64,000 nt of DNA from Thermaerobacter subterraneus DSM 13965 (GTDB lineage: Bacteria; Bacillota; Sulfobacillia; Thermaerobacterales; Thermaerobacteraceae), in the NCBI RefSeq assembly GCF_000183545.2, contig NZ_JH976535.1:448840-512839 (forward strand). Direction: 5' to 3'. The translations under genes and the position numbers were made by a program. Positions 16,539-24,654 of this stretch are shown here, piece by piece. Position 1 is the first letter of the stretch. Each line of letters opens with the position of its first letter. The notes under the pieces were generated by a model. It made no database searches, was not told the origin of the DNA, and saw only the letters and a list, made by a program, of their open reading frames with translations.

Positions 16539-18881
16539 ATGGCCAACGTGGGACATGCCCTGACCATCCTGGCCCTGGCGCTGGCCGTGGCGCTGGCCGT
16601 GTGGGCGCCGCTGGAAGGGCGATGGCGGTGGCGGCTGCGCTGGATGCCCCCGGCCCGCTGGCTGGCGGCGGGCCTGTTCGTCACCGTCAGCGCGGCCGTG
16701 TTCATCCTTGTCTACGCCCTGTTCACCGACGACTTCTCCTTCCGCTACGTGGCCAGCCAGTCCAGCCGCTACATGCCGGCCCCGTACAAGATCAGCGCCC
16801 TGTGGTCGGGCCAGGAGGGGTCCCTGCTCTTCTGGCTCTGGCTGCTCAGCGGGTACACGGCGGCGGTGGCCTTCAGCGCGCGCCGCGCGGTGCCGGCGCT
16901 GCTGCCCTACGCCCTGGCAACCCTGGGCTTCGTGGCCGCCTTCTTCGCCCTTCAGGTGGCGGTGGTGTCGGGGCCCTTCGACGTGTTGCCCAACCCTCCC
17001 GCCGACGGCCGGGGGATGAACCCGCTGCTGCAGAACCCGTGGATGGTCTCCCACCCGCTGGCGCTCTATCTGGGTTACGTGGGGATGGCGGTGCCCTTCG
17101 CCTTTGCCATGGCGGCCCTCTGGACACGGAACGCGGGGGATGCCTGGATCCGGGTGACCCGGCGCTGGACCCTGCTGGCCTGGCTGTTTCTGTCCGTGGG
17201 GATCCTCATCGGCTCCCGCTGGGCGTACACGGAGCTGGGCTGGGGCGGCGTCTGGGCTTGGGACCCCGTGGAGAACGCCGCCCTGATGCCGTGGCTTCTG
17301 GCGACGGCCTTCATCCACTCGTCCCTGGTCCAGGAAAAGCGCGGCATGCTGAAGCGGTGGAACGCCGGGCTGGTGATCTTCGTCTTCCTCCTGACCATCT
17401 TCGGCACCTTCATCACCCGCAGCGGCATCCTGTCGTCGGTGCATGCTTTCGTCACATCGCCCACCAGCCCGTGGTTTGTCGGCTTTCTGGGTCTGGTGCT
17501 GGTGGTCGCGTCCTACCTGTTCATCGACCGGGCGCCCCTGCTGGCCGACGAGCGGCGGCCGGAATCGCCTTTTTCCAAGGAGACCGGGTTCCTCCTCAAC
17601 AACCTGCTGCTGGCCGGCCTGACCTTTGCGGTGTTCTGGGGAACGGTTCTGCCGCTGGTCACGCCGCTGTTCGGAGCACAGGTCTCGGTGGGGCCGCCCT
17701 TCTTCAACTGGGTGGGGGTCCCCCTGTTCCTGGCCATGATGATCCTCATGGGCGTGGCACCGGTACTGGCCTGGCGCAAGGCCTCGTGGCCGCGGGTGCG
17801 GCGCCTCTTGGCCCTGCCGGCGGTGGGGGCTGTGGCCCTGGGCGTGGCCCTGGCGGTCCTGGGCCTGCGGGAGCTTCCCATCGTGCTGGGGTTTGCCATC
17901 GCCTTTTTTGTCGGTACGGCCACCGTGGCCGACGTCATCGCCGCCTACGCGGCGCGGGTCGAGAGCACCGGCGATCGCTCCCTGCGCGGCCTGTGGCAGA
18001 TGCTGAACCGTAACCCGCGCCGGTACGGCGGCTACGTGGTGCACCTGGGCGTGGTCCTGATCATGATCGGCCTCACCGGCATGTACGGCTACCAGCAGGT
18101 GGAGGCGGTGGGGCTTTCGCCCGGCGAGAGCTACACCTTTGGCGGGTTCACCATCACATACCACGGCCTGGGCCAGCGGGTGGCCGAAGGGGTTCCGGCC
18201 GTGTACGCCGACCTCTCCGTCAGCCGGGAGGGGCGGGAGATCGGCCGGCTGCAGCCTGAACGCCGGTTCTACCCCGGTTTTGTCGAGACCCTGGGGGCCA
18301 CACCGGAGGTGGCCATGCTGACCTCCTTCAGCCGCGACCTGTACGTGGTGCTGGGCGGCTGGGAAGGGGACGCGGCCGGTTTCGAGTTCTACCTGAACCC
18401 CTTGGTGGCCTGGATCTGGATCGGCGGCTACCTGGTGGTGGGCGGCACCCTCTTCTCCCTCTGGCCCCGGCCGGCGCTGGCCACGGGGAGAGCTCGGATC
18501 CTGGCGGAACTGGCCGAACTCGAGTACGACTACCGCAGCGGCAAGATTGCCGCCGCCGACTATGCCCGCTTGCGCCAGGGACTGGTGGCCGCGGCGGAGG
18601 CGGTGCTGGCGGGATTGTCCGAGGACGAGGCCCGGGTGGCGGCGGAGATCGACGCCCTGGCCGCCGGTGACGGCGGGCGCGGTGACGGCGTCACCGGGCG
18701 GCGGCCGGGTGGCGGCACGCCGGCCGGTGGCCCGTGGGGGGACGGCGCGCGGGCGGCCGCTGGGCAGGTTGGCGGGGCGCTTGGAGGCGGCTCGCAGGTG
18801 AGCGGGTGGCCGGTGGATGCCGCGGCCAGCCCGCCCTCGCCTGGCAGGGAGGGGACCCGTGCCCCCGCACCAGCCCCCTGA
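16539..18881 (+). CDS. ccmF: CcmF haem lyase subunit of cytochrome c maturation
   Basis: 780-residue polytopic protein that, with CcmH, ligates haem to apocytochrome c. The tryptophan-rich haem-handling motif is clear in LGWGGVWAWDPVENAALMPWL, preceded by MVSHPLALYLGYVG and LWSGQEGSLLFW, and followed by TFGTFITRSGILSSVHAF and the conserved C-terminal extracytoplasmic region. About 15 membrane segments are expected. ATG at 16539 follows AAGGGAGGA. After the normal end (about residue 650) there is a charged helical segment (ILAELAELEYDYRSGKI) and a Gly/Arg-rich tail of about 75 residues not usual for CcmF. CcmABCDE are not in the window. Confidence 0.92.
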   Translation: MANVGHALTILALALAVALAVWAPLEGRWRWRLRWMPPARWLAAGLFVTVSAAVFILVYALFTDDFSFRYVASQSSRYMPAPYKISALWSGQEGSLLFWLWLLSGYTAAVAFSARRAVPALLPYALATLGFVAAFFALQVAVVSGPFDVLPNPPADGRGMNPLLQNPWMVSHPLALYLGYVGMAVPFAFAMAALWTRNAGDAWIRVTRRWTLLAWLFLSVGILIGSRWAYTELGWGGVWAWDPVENAALMPWLLATAFIHSSLVQEKRGMLKRWNAGLVIFVFLLTIFGTFITRSGILSSVHAFVTSPTSPWFVGFLGLVLVVASYLFIDRAPLLADERRPESPFSKETGFLLNNLLLAGLTFAVFWGTVLPLVTPLFGAQVSVGPPFFNWVGVPLFLAMMILMGVAPVLAWRKASWPRVRRLLALPAVGAVALGVALAVLGLRELPIVLGFAIAFFVGTATVADVIAAYAARVESTGDRSLRGLWQMLNRNPRRYGGYVVHLGVVLIMIGLTGMYGYQQVEAVGLSPGESYTFGGFTITYHGLGQRVAEGVPAVYADLSVSREGREIGRLQPERRFYPGFVETLGATPEVAMLTSFSRDLYVVLGGWEGDAAGFEFYLNPLVAWIWIGGYLVVGGTLFSLWPRPALATGRARILAELAELEYDYRSGKIAAADYARLRQGLVAAAEAVLAGLSEDEARVAAEIDALAAGDGGRGDGVTGRRPGGGTPAGGPWGDGARAAAGQVGGALGGGSQVSGWPVDAAASPPSPGREGTRAPAPAP

Positions 18882-18972
18882 GATCCGGGGGCGGTAGTCT
18901 GGACCCAGGGTCTGGACGAAGCAGGCCAGCTGGATCCAAAGCAGGCCCGGAAGGCAAAGGAGGCGCGAGCCC

Positions 18973-19872
18973 TTGGACATGCCCTTCGATCCATCCCAGG
19001 CGGGGTCGCTGGTGGTGGGGTGCCACCTCTCGGTAGCCAAGGGGTTTCCTGCAGCGGCCGGGGTCGCGGTCCAGGTGGGTGCCAACGCCCTGCAGTTCTT
19101 CCCCCGCAACCCCCGCGGCGGTGCCCAGCGGCAGGTGAGCGAGGCGGAGCGCGCCCAGTGGCTTGAGCGCCGGGAGGAGGCCGGCCTGCGCTACACCATC
19201 GCCCACATCCCCTACACGGTGAACCTGGCCTCCCCCAAGCCTGCGGCCTACGAGTTCGCCCGGCGCGTGCTGCGCGAAGATCTTGAGCGCTGCCGCTGGG
19301 TCGGGGCGGACGCCGCCGTCACCCACCCGGGCAGCTATGTGGAGGGTGACCCTGCCGATGGGACCCGGCGCATCATTGCGGCCATCGAGCCGGTTCTTCC
19401 CCTTCTGGAAGAACCCGGCGCGCCGTGGCTTCTGCTGGAAACCATGTCGGGGCAGGGCAGCGAGATCGGAGGCCGGCTGGAGGAGCTACGCGCCATTCTG
19501 GAGGGGTTGGGCTGGCCCCCGCGGGTCGGCGTGTGCCTCGACACGTGCCACCTGTTTGCAGCGGGTTACGACTGGCGCGATCCCGCCCAGGTGGACCGCC
19601 TGGTGGAAGACCTGGACCGCGCCGTGGGCTGGGAACGGGTTCAGGCCTTGCACGTCAACGACAGCAAGTTCCCCTGCGGTTCCCGCCGCGACCGCCACGA
19701 GAAGATGGGCCAGGGTGAGATCGGGCGCCGGGGCTTCGCCAACCTGCTGCGCCATCCCCGGCTGCGCGCCCTGCCCATGTTGCTGGAGACCCCCATCGAC
19801 GGCGAGCTGGACTACGCCGCGGAAATCCGCTGGCTCCGGGATCTGGATCGGGAACTGGCGGCAGGCGCTTGA
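18973..19872 (+). CDS. nfo: Deoxyribonuclease IV (AP endonuclease)
   Basis: 299-residue zinc-dependent endonuclease IV that cleaves DNA 5' of abasic sites in base-excision repair. Metal-ligand regions are present: GCHLSVAKGF, HIPYTVNLASP, THPGSYVEGD, LLETMSGQGSEIGG, VGVCLDTCHLFAAGYD, LHVNDSKFPCGSRRDRHEKMG and MLLETPI. Family length is about 280-300. TTG at 18973 is favoured over ATG at 18979 because AAAGGAGG at 18956-18963 gives nine-base spacing. It follows ccmF by 91 bases and may be co-transcribed, with no functional link apparent. Confidence 0.94.
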   Translation: MDMPFDPSQAGSLVVGCHLSVAKGFPAAAGVAVQVGANALQFFPRNPRGGAQRQVSEAERAQWLERREEAGLRYTIAHIPYTVNLASPKPAAYEFARRVLREDLERCRWVGADAAVTHPGSYVEGDPADGTRRIIAAIEPVLPLLEEPGAPWLLLETMSGQGSEIGGRLEELRAILEGLGWPPRVGVCLDTCHLFAAGYDWRDPAQVDRLVEDLDRAVGWERVQALHVNDSKFPCGSRRDRHEKMGQGEIGRRGFANLLRHPRLRALPMLLETPIDGELDYAAEIRWLRDLDRELAAGA

Positions 19873-20049
19873 CGGGGCGTGCGAAGGGCATGGCCGCGGC
19901 CGCATTGCAAGAGCCTGGCCGGACCGCAGGGCCGGGCCGTTTCGCCAGGGCTACGGGCCGTGGCCGCACCGGAGGCACCCGTCGCGCCCCGTGGTGCCGC
20001 CCGCCGGACCATGTCCCCCGCCGCGGGAGCGAGTGGCCGCGGAACCCTC

Positions 20050-20844
20050 TCAAAGCGACGGCCGTCGATTTCCCGGGAAATGCGTCGGGACGAACCAGCC
20101 ACCACCCGCAGGTTCCGGCAACTCCTCCACCGGCTGCCAGGTGATGGCGAAATCTGCGGTGTCCGTGCGGGCGGCAAAGGCCACATCGGCGGCGAAACCC
20201 TGGCGGACCAGCTGGCGCCCGTGGTCGCAGGAGGCCAGGGTGCGCTCCACCTGGGGCCGGTGATGCTGCCACAGGGCGAGGGCTGCCTGGGCGGCATCGG
20301 TCAGCTCCCACCGGGTGCCGTCCTCCCGGAGGAGCGCCTCCAGCACGGCGCCCGCGCCCAGCACGTCATCCAGGGAGAAGCGTCCCTGGGTCCCCGCGCA
20401 GATCAGGGTGATCCGGTCCGGCCGGGCCCACGCCAGGTACCTGGCGGTGGCGCTGCGGTTGAGCAGGGACGCCGCCAGCAGCTGCCGGCATCCGGCCGCC
20501 AGCGCGGCCGCTGCGGCCCGGGTGCCGTTGGTGGTGCAGAGGACCAGGACCCGCCCTGCTATAGCGCCGGGGGTCATCTCCAGCGGCGAGTTGCCCAGGT
20601 CGAACCCCGGCTGGCGCTGCATGTTTTCCTCGCCGGCCAGGAGGGGCGGAGGCTGCAGCCCGTCGCGGAGGGCGAGGGCCGAGGACCGGTCGGCCACGGG
20701 ACAGAGGGCCCGGGCGCCGGCGGCCAGGGCGGCGGTGATGGTGGTGGTGGCGCGCAGGATGTCGAAGACCACGGCGGCGTCGCCGGGTTCGAAGGCGTGC
20801 TGGCGGGCGTCGCCGGCGGTCCAGAGGACGTGCAGGGTGGGCAT
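20050..20844 (-). CDS. comB: 2-phosphosulfolactate phosphatase (ComB family)
   Basis: 264-residue Mg-dependent phosphatase family protein. ComB hydrolyses 2-phosphosulfolactate to sulfolactate, first known from coenzyme M synthesis and from sporulating bacilli. Family features: VVFDILRATTTITAAL near the N-terminus, LAGEENMQRQPGFDLGNSPLEM, VLCTTNGTRAAAAA, LICAGTQGRFSLDDVLGAGAVL and the closing DFAITWQPVEELP. ATG at 20844 is preceded by GAGGGAGG. Sulfolactate as a spore component is a plausible role here, inferred from the spore-forming context. Transcribed alone. Confidence 0.88.
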   Translation of the reverse strand: MPTLHVLWTAGDARQHAFEPGDAAVVFDILRATTTITAALAAGARALCPVADRSSALALRDGLQPPPLLAGEENMQRQPGFDLGNSPLEMTPGAIAGRVLVLCTTNGTRAAAAALAAGCRQLLAASLLNRSATARYLAWARPDRITLICAGTQGRFSLDDVLGAGAVLEALLREDGTRWELTDAAQAALALWQHHRPQVERTLASCDHGRQLVRQGFAADVAFAARTDTADFAITWQPVEELPEPAGGGWFVPTHFPGNRRPSL

Positions 20845-20999
20845 GGGTCAGACCTCCCTCGAACCAGGGGCCCATCTTGGGTAAGGTGCGGCCGGTTTGC
20901 GATCATAAACCCCGTGGAAGCCAGCGGGCAGGAAGCCAGCGGGCACCCGAGCCCGGCACGGCCCGGCGGAACGCGGCCCGCGCCGGGGCCGAAGGCGGC

Positions 21000-21028
21000 T
21001 TGCCACCGGCCCGGCACTGCGCTATTAT
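21000..21028 (+). promoter_or_regulatory. Sigma-A promoter of tRNA-Gly
   Basis: TTGCCA at 21000-21005, 17-base spacer, TATTAT at 21023-21028. The tRNA 5' end is about 75 bases downstream, leaving a short leader to be removed by RNase P. Confidence 0.8.
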
Positions 21029-21104
21029 AAAGCTTGCGTGCGGCCGGGTGGCACGGCCGGCAGCAAGCCGGCGGGTGTCACCAAGCCTTACAAGCCTTCG
21101 TTGT

Positions 21105-21176
21105 GCGGGAGTAGCTCAGTGGTAGAGCGTCACCCTCCCAAGGTGAAGGCCGCGGGTTCGATTCCCGTCTCCCGCT
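21105..21176 (+). tRNA. tRNA-Gly (anticodon CCC)
   Basis: 72 bases forming a cloverleaf: acceptor GCGGGAG/CTCCCGC, D stem GCTC/GAGC, anticodon stem TCACC/GGTGA with loop CTCCCAA giving anticodon CCC, T arm closed by GCGGG/CCCGT around TTCGATT. CCA is not encoded. Confidence 0.93.
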
Positions 21177-21196
21177 CAAACCAGCCAGCAAAGACG

Positions 21197-21245
21197 GAGG
21201 CCGGCAGCTGGTGCCGGCCTCTTCGCTTTTCTTTTGCTTTCAGTT
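21197..21245 (+). terminator. Rho-independent terminator of tRNA-Gly
   Basis: Arms GAGGCCGGC (21197-21205) and GCCGGCCTC (21213-21221) form a nine-pair stem with a seven-base loop, followed by a T-rich stretch to about 21245. Confidence 0.88.
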
Positions 21246-21281
21246 GCTTCTGCTTTCGTCACTTGCTTCCGCCGGCCTCCG

Positions 21282-21488
21282 TCATCGCCTGTTCCGGCCG
21301 CCCTGTTCGGGCTCGATCCGCGCGCTGACCCCCGTTGCCGCGGGATCCGTCACCGCGCGGGTGAATTCGGTGTTGCGGCAGTCAGGACACGGCGGCAGCC
21401 GGTCGCCCGGGTCGTCCAGGCGCACCGTCTGCCCGCAGCGGGTGCACGTGTAGATGCCGGGGCCGGGTTCTTCCCCGGTGCGGGGCAT
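21282..21488 (-). CDS. Small zinc-ribbon protein
   Basis: 68 residues, starting MPRTGEEPGPGIYTC. Two CxxC knuckles (CTRCG and CPDC) 17 residues apart give a classical zinc-ribbon/rubredoxin-like fold (GIYTCTRCGQTVRL...LPPCPDCRNTEF). Similar small proteins occur beside many metal- or sulfur-related genes; function unknown. ATG at 21488 is chosen since GGAGGTGA lies four bases upstream. Directly downstream of ttuA on the same strand, so it may share its transcript. Confidence 0.75.
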   Translation of the reverse strand: MPRTGEEPGPGIYTCTRCGQTVRLDDPGDRLPPCPDCRNTEFTRAVTDPAATGVSARIEPEQGGRNRR

Positions 21489-21593
21489 GGATCTCACCTC
21501 CGGTGATAACCTGCCCCGCCACCAGGACGGCCACCCGGCCCGGCATCACCCGCCCGGCTCGCCTGAGGATCGCCCGCCCCGGGCCCGCTCGCC

Positions 21594-22508
21594 TCAGGCT
21601 CCGGCCACGGCCACCCCGGCGCGCTGCAGCATGCGGCAGTGGGCGCAGATCTCGGTGGTGGTGGGCTGTCCGCAGACGGTGCAGGGGCGGATCTCCACCT
21701 GCTCTCGCTCTTCCTCGAAGTGCTGGCGGCCGCGCTCGAGGAAGCCGAAGAAGAAGGCCGCCTTGGTGCCGGGCGAGAGCTCTTCCAGCTGGTTGAGGAT
21801 GTGCTTGTACTGGATCGACTTGGCCCCCTTGGCCATGGGGCACTCCTCCACGATGTAGTCGATCCCCCGCAGCACGCAGTAGGACGCGATCTCGCGCTCG
21901 GTCAGCCGGAAGAGGGGCTTGACCTTCTTCACCAGGTTGGGAGCCGTCGCCTCCAGCACGGGCGCCTGCCGGGCCAGGTAACCGGTGTTCCAGTGCAGCA
22001 CGTTGCTCAGGAGCGTGGCCGCCTCATCGTCCAGGTTGTGACCGGTGACGATGACGTCATAGCCGCCTTCCAGCGCCACCTTGTTGAACAGGTACCGCTT
22101 GTTCAGGCCGCAGGCGGAGCAGGCCGGCCGCCGGACCTTGCGGGCCAGCTCCTGGGTGCCGAGGCCGTACTCCTCCTCCACGGAGACGATGCGCAGGGTG
22201 GCGCCGCGCTCGGCGGCGAAGTTCCGAACCTTCTCCGTGGAGCGCTTGGAGTACTCGCCGATGCCCAGATCGATATAGAAGCCGTGGGCCTCATAGCCCA
22301 GGCGCAAGAGCACGTCCCAGACGGCCAGGCTGTCCTTGCCACCCGATACGGCGACCAGGATGCGGTCGTTCTTCGTGAACATGCGGTGTTCCTTGATGGC
22401 GCGCTGGACCTGGTTGTCGAAGTACTCGAAGAAGTGCTCGGTGCAAAAAGCCGCGTTGTGCCGCCGGATGGGCACCACGGCCGGTTCGCCGCACTTGGTG
22501 CACTTCAC
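21594..22508 (-). CDS. ttuA: tRNA-5-methyluridine(54) 2-sulfurtransferase TtuA
   Basis: 304-residue PP-loop enzyme that activates tRNA U54 with ATP and inserts sulfur from the TtuB carrier to make 5-methyl-2-thiouridine, a stabilising modification of thermophiles. PP-loop SGGKDS at residues 55-60. Cys130, Cys133 (RPACSACG) and Cys223 (EECPMAKG) match the three-cysteine iron-sulfur site of this family. Zinc-finger cysteines occur at both ends (KCTKCGEP near the N-terminus; CTVCGQPTTTEICAHC near the C-terminus). GTG at 22508 is preferred: AAAGGAG lies nine bases upstream, whereas the GTG at 22517 abuts it. Downstream of the sulfur carrier gene. Confidence 0.92.
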   Translation of the reverse strand: MKCTKCGEPAVVPIRRHNAAFCTEHFFEYFDNQVQRAIKEHRMFTKNDRILVAVSGGKDSLAVWDVLLRLGYEAHGFYIDLGIGEYSKRSTEKVRNFAAERGATLRIVSVEEEYGLGTQELARKVRRPACSACGLNKRYLFNKVALEGGYDVIVTGHNLDDEAATLLSNVLHWNTGYLARQAPVLEATAPNLVKKVKPLFRLTEREIASYCVLRGIDYIVEECPMAKGAKSIQYKHILNQLEELSPGTKAAFFFGFLERGRQHFEEEREQVEIRPCTVCGQPTTTEICAHCRMLQRAGVAVAGA

Positions 22509-22564
22509 CGGCGCCACCTCCTTTCTACGAACCCTTCTACAAGCCGCCTCTTCTACAAGCCTCC

Positions 22565-22590
22565 GGGCCTACGCACCGGGTCTACGCACC
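22565..22590. repeat. 13-base tandem repeat across the end of the sulfur-carrier gene
   Basis: GGGCCTACGCACC at 22565-22577 and GGGTCTACGCACC at 22578-22590. The second copy contains the stop codon and last Gly-Ala codons of the minus-strand sulfur carrier. Further TTGTAGAAG-like units continue on the minus strand towards ttuA. Confidence 0.7.
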
Positions 22591-22782
22591 GCCGGAAATG
22601 GCCGGCCGCACCTCGATCTCGGCGTCGTCGGGGACCCGGGCATCGGGGGTCAGCAGCCGCTTTTCGTGGATCACGATGACCGACTCGTATGGCAGGCCCA
22701 GCTCGTCCAGGATCTCCTGCACGCGCTTGGGACCCTTGATCTCATAGACCTTGCGCACGGGAATGGGAACGGTGACTTTCAT
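22582..22782 (-). CDS. ttuB: TtuB/ThiS-like sulfur carrier ending Gly-Gly-Ala
   Basis: 66-residue ubiquitin-fold protein placed directly upstream of ttuA. Family features: short beta-grasp strands (KVTVPIPVRKVYEI), ILDELGLPYESVIVIHEKRLLTPDARVPDDAEIEVRPAISGG. Sulfur carriers must end in Gly-Gly for adenylation and thiocarboxylation. Here one more residue, Ala66, follows Gly64-Gly65 before TAG, read directly from the sequence. ATG at 22782 is supported by AAAGGGGG eight bases upstream. The pairing with ttuA makes TtuB the best assignment; MoaD- or CysO-like carriers are alternatives. Confidence 0.85.
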   Translation of the reverse strand: MKVTVPIPVRKVYEIKGPKRVQEILDELGLPYESVIVIHEKRLLTPDARVPDDAEIEVRPAISGGA

Positions 22783-22865
22783 CGGGAAGCCCCCTTTGCG
22801 GGATCGTCCCTTGCGTGCCCATGATAGCAGCGGCGGAATGGAAGCGGCAAGGAAGGGGTTTGCCT

Positions 22866-24380
22866 ATGACGGCGCGCCGCCTGGGACCCCGGCTGGAGGC
22901 CCTTCTGGACATGCTGGGCCGGGTCGAGGTGCTGGCCGACATCGGCACCGACCACGGCCTGCTGCCCGTCACCGCCGTGCTGCGCGGCCGCGCCCGGCGG
23001 GCCATCGCCACCGACCTGCGGGCCGCGCCCCTGGCCGCGGCGCGGCGGCTGGTGGAGGAAACGGGCACCCAGGACCGGGTCGAACTCCGCCAGGGGCCGG
23101 GGCTACTGCCCCTGAGGCCGGGCGAGGCCGGGGCCGTGGTCATCAGCGGCCTTCACGGGGAGACCATCGCGGCCATCCTGCGCGCAGGGGCTGGCCGGCT
23201 GGAGCCGGGGACCCGGCTCCTGTTGCAGCCCACCCGCGGCGCCGCCGCCCTGCACCTTCCTGCCCTGGACCGGCGCACCGGAAGGCTGTGGCCGGAACGG
23301 TTGTCGCTGCGCGTTGATCAGCGCTGCTTGTGCCTGGCCCTGGAAGAGGAGCGGGTGGTGGTGGAAGGTCGCCATGCCTACGTGATCATCGCCGGGCGCG
23401 TGGTTGAACCTCCGTCCCACCTGCCCGTGGGCTGTCCGGCGTTCGCCATAGCGAACCCTGCGGGTCCGGAGGGCGCCGCTCCGGACGAACGGCCGTTCAT
23501 CTGGCTCTGGGACGCCCCGGTGGTCGAGGCCGCCCACCGGCTGGCCGGGCTGGCGCTCCGGTGGGGCGTCGACCCCGGAGAGGCCGTGGGTCGGGTTGGG
23601 CCTGCCCTGCTGGCGCACCCCGCCCGCAGCCTTGGGACAAGGGGTGCCGGTCCGGGTGCCGGGCCGGCCCAGGATGTCACCGGGCCACCTGCCGCAGGGC
23701 GCGCCGGCCCGTGGCTCGCCTCTTGGCTCCATGAGCTCGCCCGGCCCTGGCGGAAAGCGCTGCGGGCGAACACTGGTTCAACCCCGCGGGCGGTGCGGCG
23801 GCGGAGCGAGGCGGCGGCATGGCTGGGGTTTCTCGGGGAGGTGCTGGCCCTGGAAGCGGGGAATAGGGCTCCTGATCTGGACGCGAGCTCACCGGCGGGC
23901 ACGCCGGCAGGAGGGAAAGGTTTGGACAGGACAGAGGCGGCGGCCGTTGCCCCGTGGCGCCTGCACACCGACGGTGCAGCCCGCGGCAATCCGGGCCCGG
24001 CGGGGATCGGGGTGGTGCTGATCGGGCCGGACGGGGCGGTGGCTGAACGCATCGCGCGGTTCATCGGCGCGGCGACCAACAACGTCGCGGAATATACGGC
24101 GCTCATCACGGGCCTGCAGCGCGCCCTGGATCGGGGTGCCCGGCGCCTGGACGTCTATTCCGACAGCGAGCTCATGGTGCGCCAGCTCAACGGCCAGTAC
24201 CGGGTGAAGAACGAGGGGCTGAAACCGCTGTTCGAGCAAGCGGCGCGCTTGGCAGCGCAGTTCGAACGGGTGCGGTTCATTCACGTGCCCCGCGAGCGGA
24301 ACCGGGAAGCCGACCGGCTGGCCAACCAGGGCATCGACCAGGGCATGGCTGGCGCCCAGGGGACGCCGGGACCGGCTTGA
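22866..24380 (+). CDS. TrmK tRNA m1A22 methyltransferase fused to RNase HI
   Basis: 504 residues. Residues 1 to about 300 are TrmK, which methylates adenine 22 N1 of tRNA: LADIGTDHGLLPVTAVLRGRARRAIATDLRAAPL (SAM-binding start), VELRQGPGLLPL and AVVISGLHGETI. Residues about 365-504 are an RNase HI of the reverse-transcriptase-like branch with all four catalytic acids (LHTDGAARGNPG, NNVAEYTALI, DVYSDSELM, READRLANQ). The linker is Ala/Pro/Gly-rich. ATG at 22866 follows AAGGAAGGGG. An internal TTG at 23922 in the same frame has GGAGGGAAAGG just upstream, so a separate 152-residue RNase HI may also be made. Confidence 0.85.
   Translation: MTARRLGPRLEALLDMLGRVEVLADIGTDHGLLPVTAVLRGRARRAIATDLRAAPLAAARRLVEETGTQDRVELRQGPGLLPLRPGEAGAVVISGLHGETIAAILRAGAGRLEPGTRLLLQPTRGAAALHLPALDRRTGRLWPERLSLRVDQRCLCLALEEERVVVEGRHAYVIIAGRVVEPPSHLPVGCPAFAIANPAGPEGAAPDERPFIWLWDAPVVEAAHRLAGLALRWGVDPGEAVGRVGPALLAHPARSLGTRGAGPGAGPAQDVTGPPAAGRAGPWLASWLHELARPWRKALRANTGSTPRAVRRRSEAAAWLGFLGEVLALEAGNRAPDLDASSPAGTPAGGKGLDRTEAAAVAPWRLHTDGAARGNPGPAGIGVVLIGPDGAVAERIARFIGAATNNVAEYTALITGLQRALDRGARRLDVYSDSELMVRQLNGQYRVKNEGLKPLFEQAARLAAQFERVRFIHVPRERNREADRLANQGIDQGMAGAQGTPGPA
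23911..23924 (+). promoter_or_regulatory. Internal ribosome binding site and TTG start for RNase HI
   Basis: GGAGGGAAAGG ends next to TTG 23922-23924 in the frame of the fusion, right at the start of the RNase HI region. It decides whether the enzyme is also made as a separate chain. Confidence 0.5.
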
Positions 24381-24625
24381 CGCCGCGAAGGTGCTGGGGT
24401 GGCACCGGGGACCGCTGACGGTACTGGTTCGCGTCAAGGCATGGCGGCCGGTGCCGCGCCCCCGGGCCGCGTGGCGGCCGTGCCGGTCTCCAACCCTCGG
24501 GTGCAGCCGGCAGATTCCGGCGCGGGCGCGGCACGTCCCGGCGTGCAGGCGGAAGGTCCCGCCATGGGGCGGGCATGGCCCGGCGCACGGGCGGCAGGTT
24601 CCGGCGGGGCTGGTTCGCCCCGACC
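24381..24625. repeat. Spacer with degenerate GC-rich repeats before rnpB
   Basis: No gene is apparent. Units like GGCAGATTCCGGCG, GGAAGGTCCCGCCA and GGCAGGTTCCGGCG recur from about 24508 to 24607 at roughly 45-base intervals, forming a weak array. Confidence 0.4.
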
Positions 24626-24654
24626 TTGTGAGGCCGCACCGTGGCCCGTAAAAT
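24626..24654 (+). promoter_or_regulatory. Candidate promoter for rnpB
   Basis: TTGTGA at 24626-24631, 17-base spacer, TAAAAT at 24649-24654. It is about 300 bases upstream of the mature RNase P RNA, so a long 5' leader would need trimming; a nearer promoter was not seen. Confidence 0.45.

Noticed and set aside
15888-19109. Minus-strand open frame of 1073 codons antisense to ccmH and ccmF
   Set aside because: It is a shadow of the GC-rich third positions of the real genes; its translation is Pro/Gly/His/Arg-rich with no domain, while the plus strand encodes clear CcmF motifs. The same applies to other long antisense frames (for example opposite carB and zntA).
23922-24380. RNase HI as an independent gene only
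   Set aside because: The upstream TrmK frame runs into it without a stop, so it is recorded as a fusion with a possible internal start.
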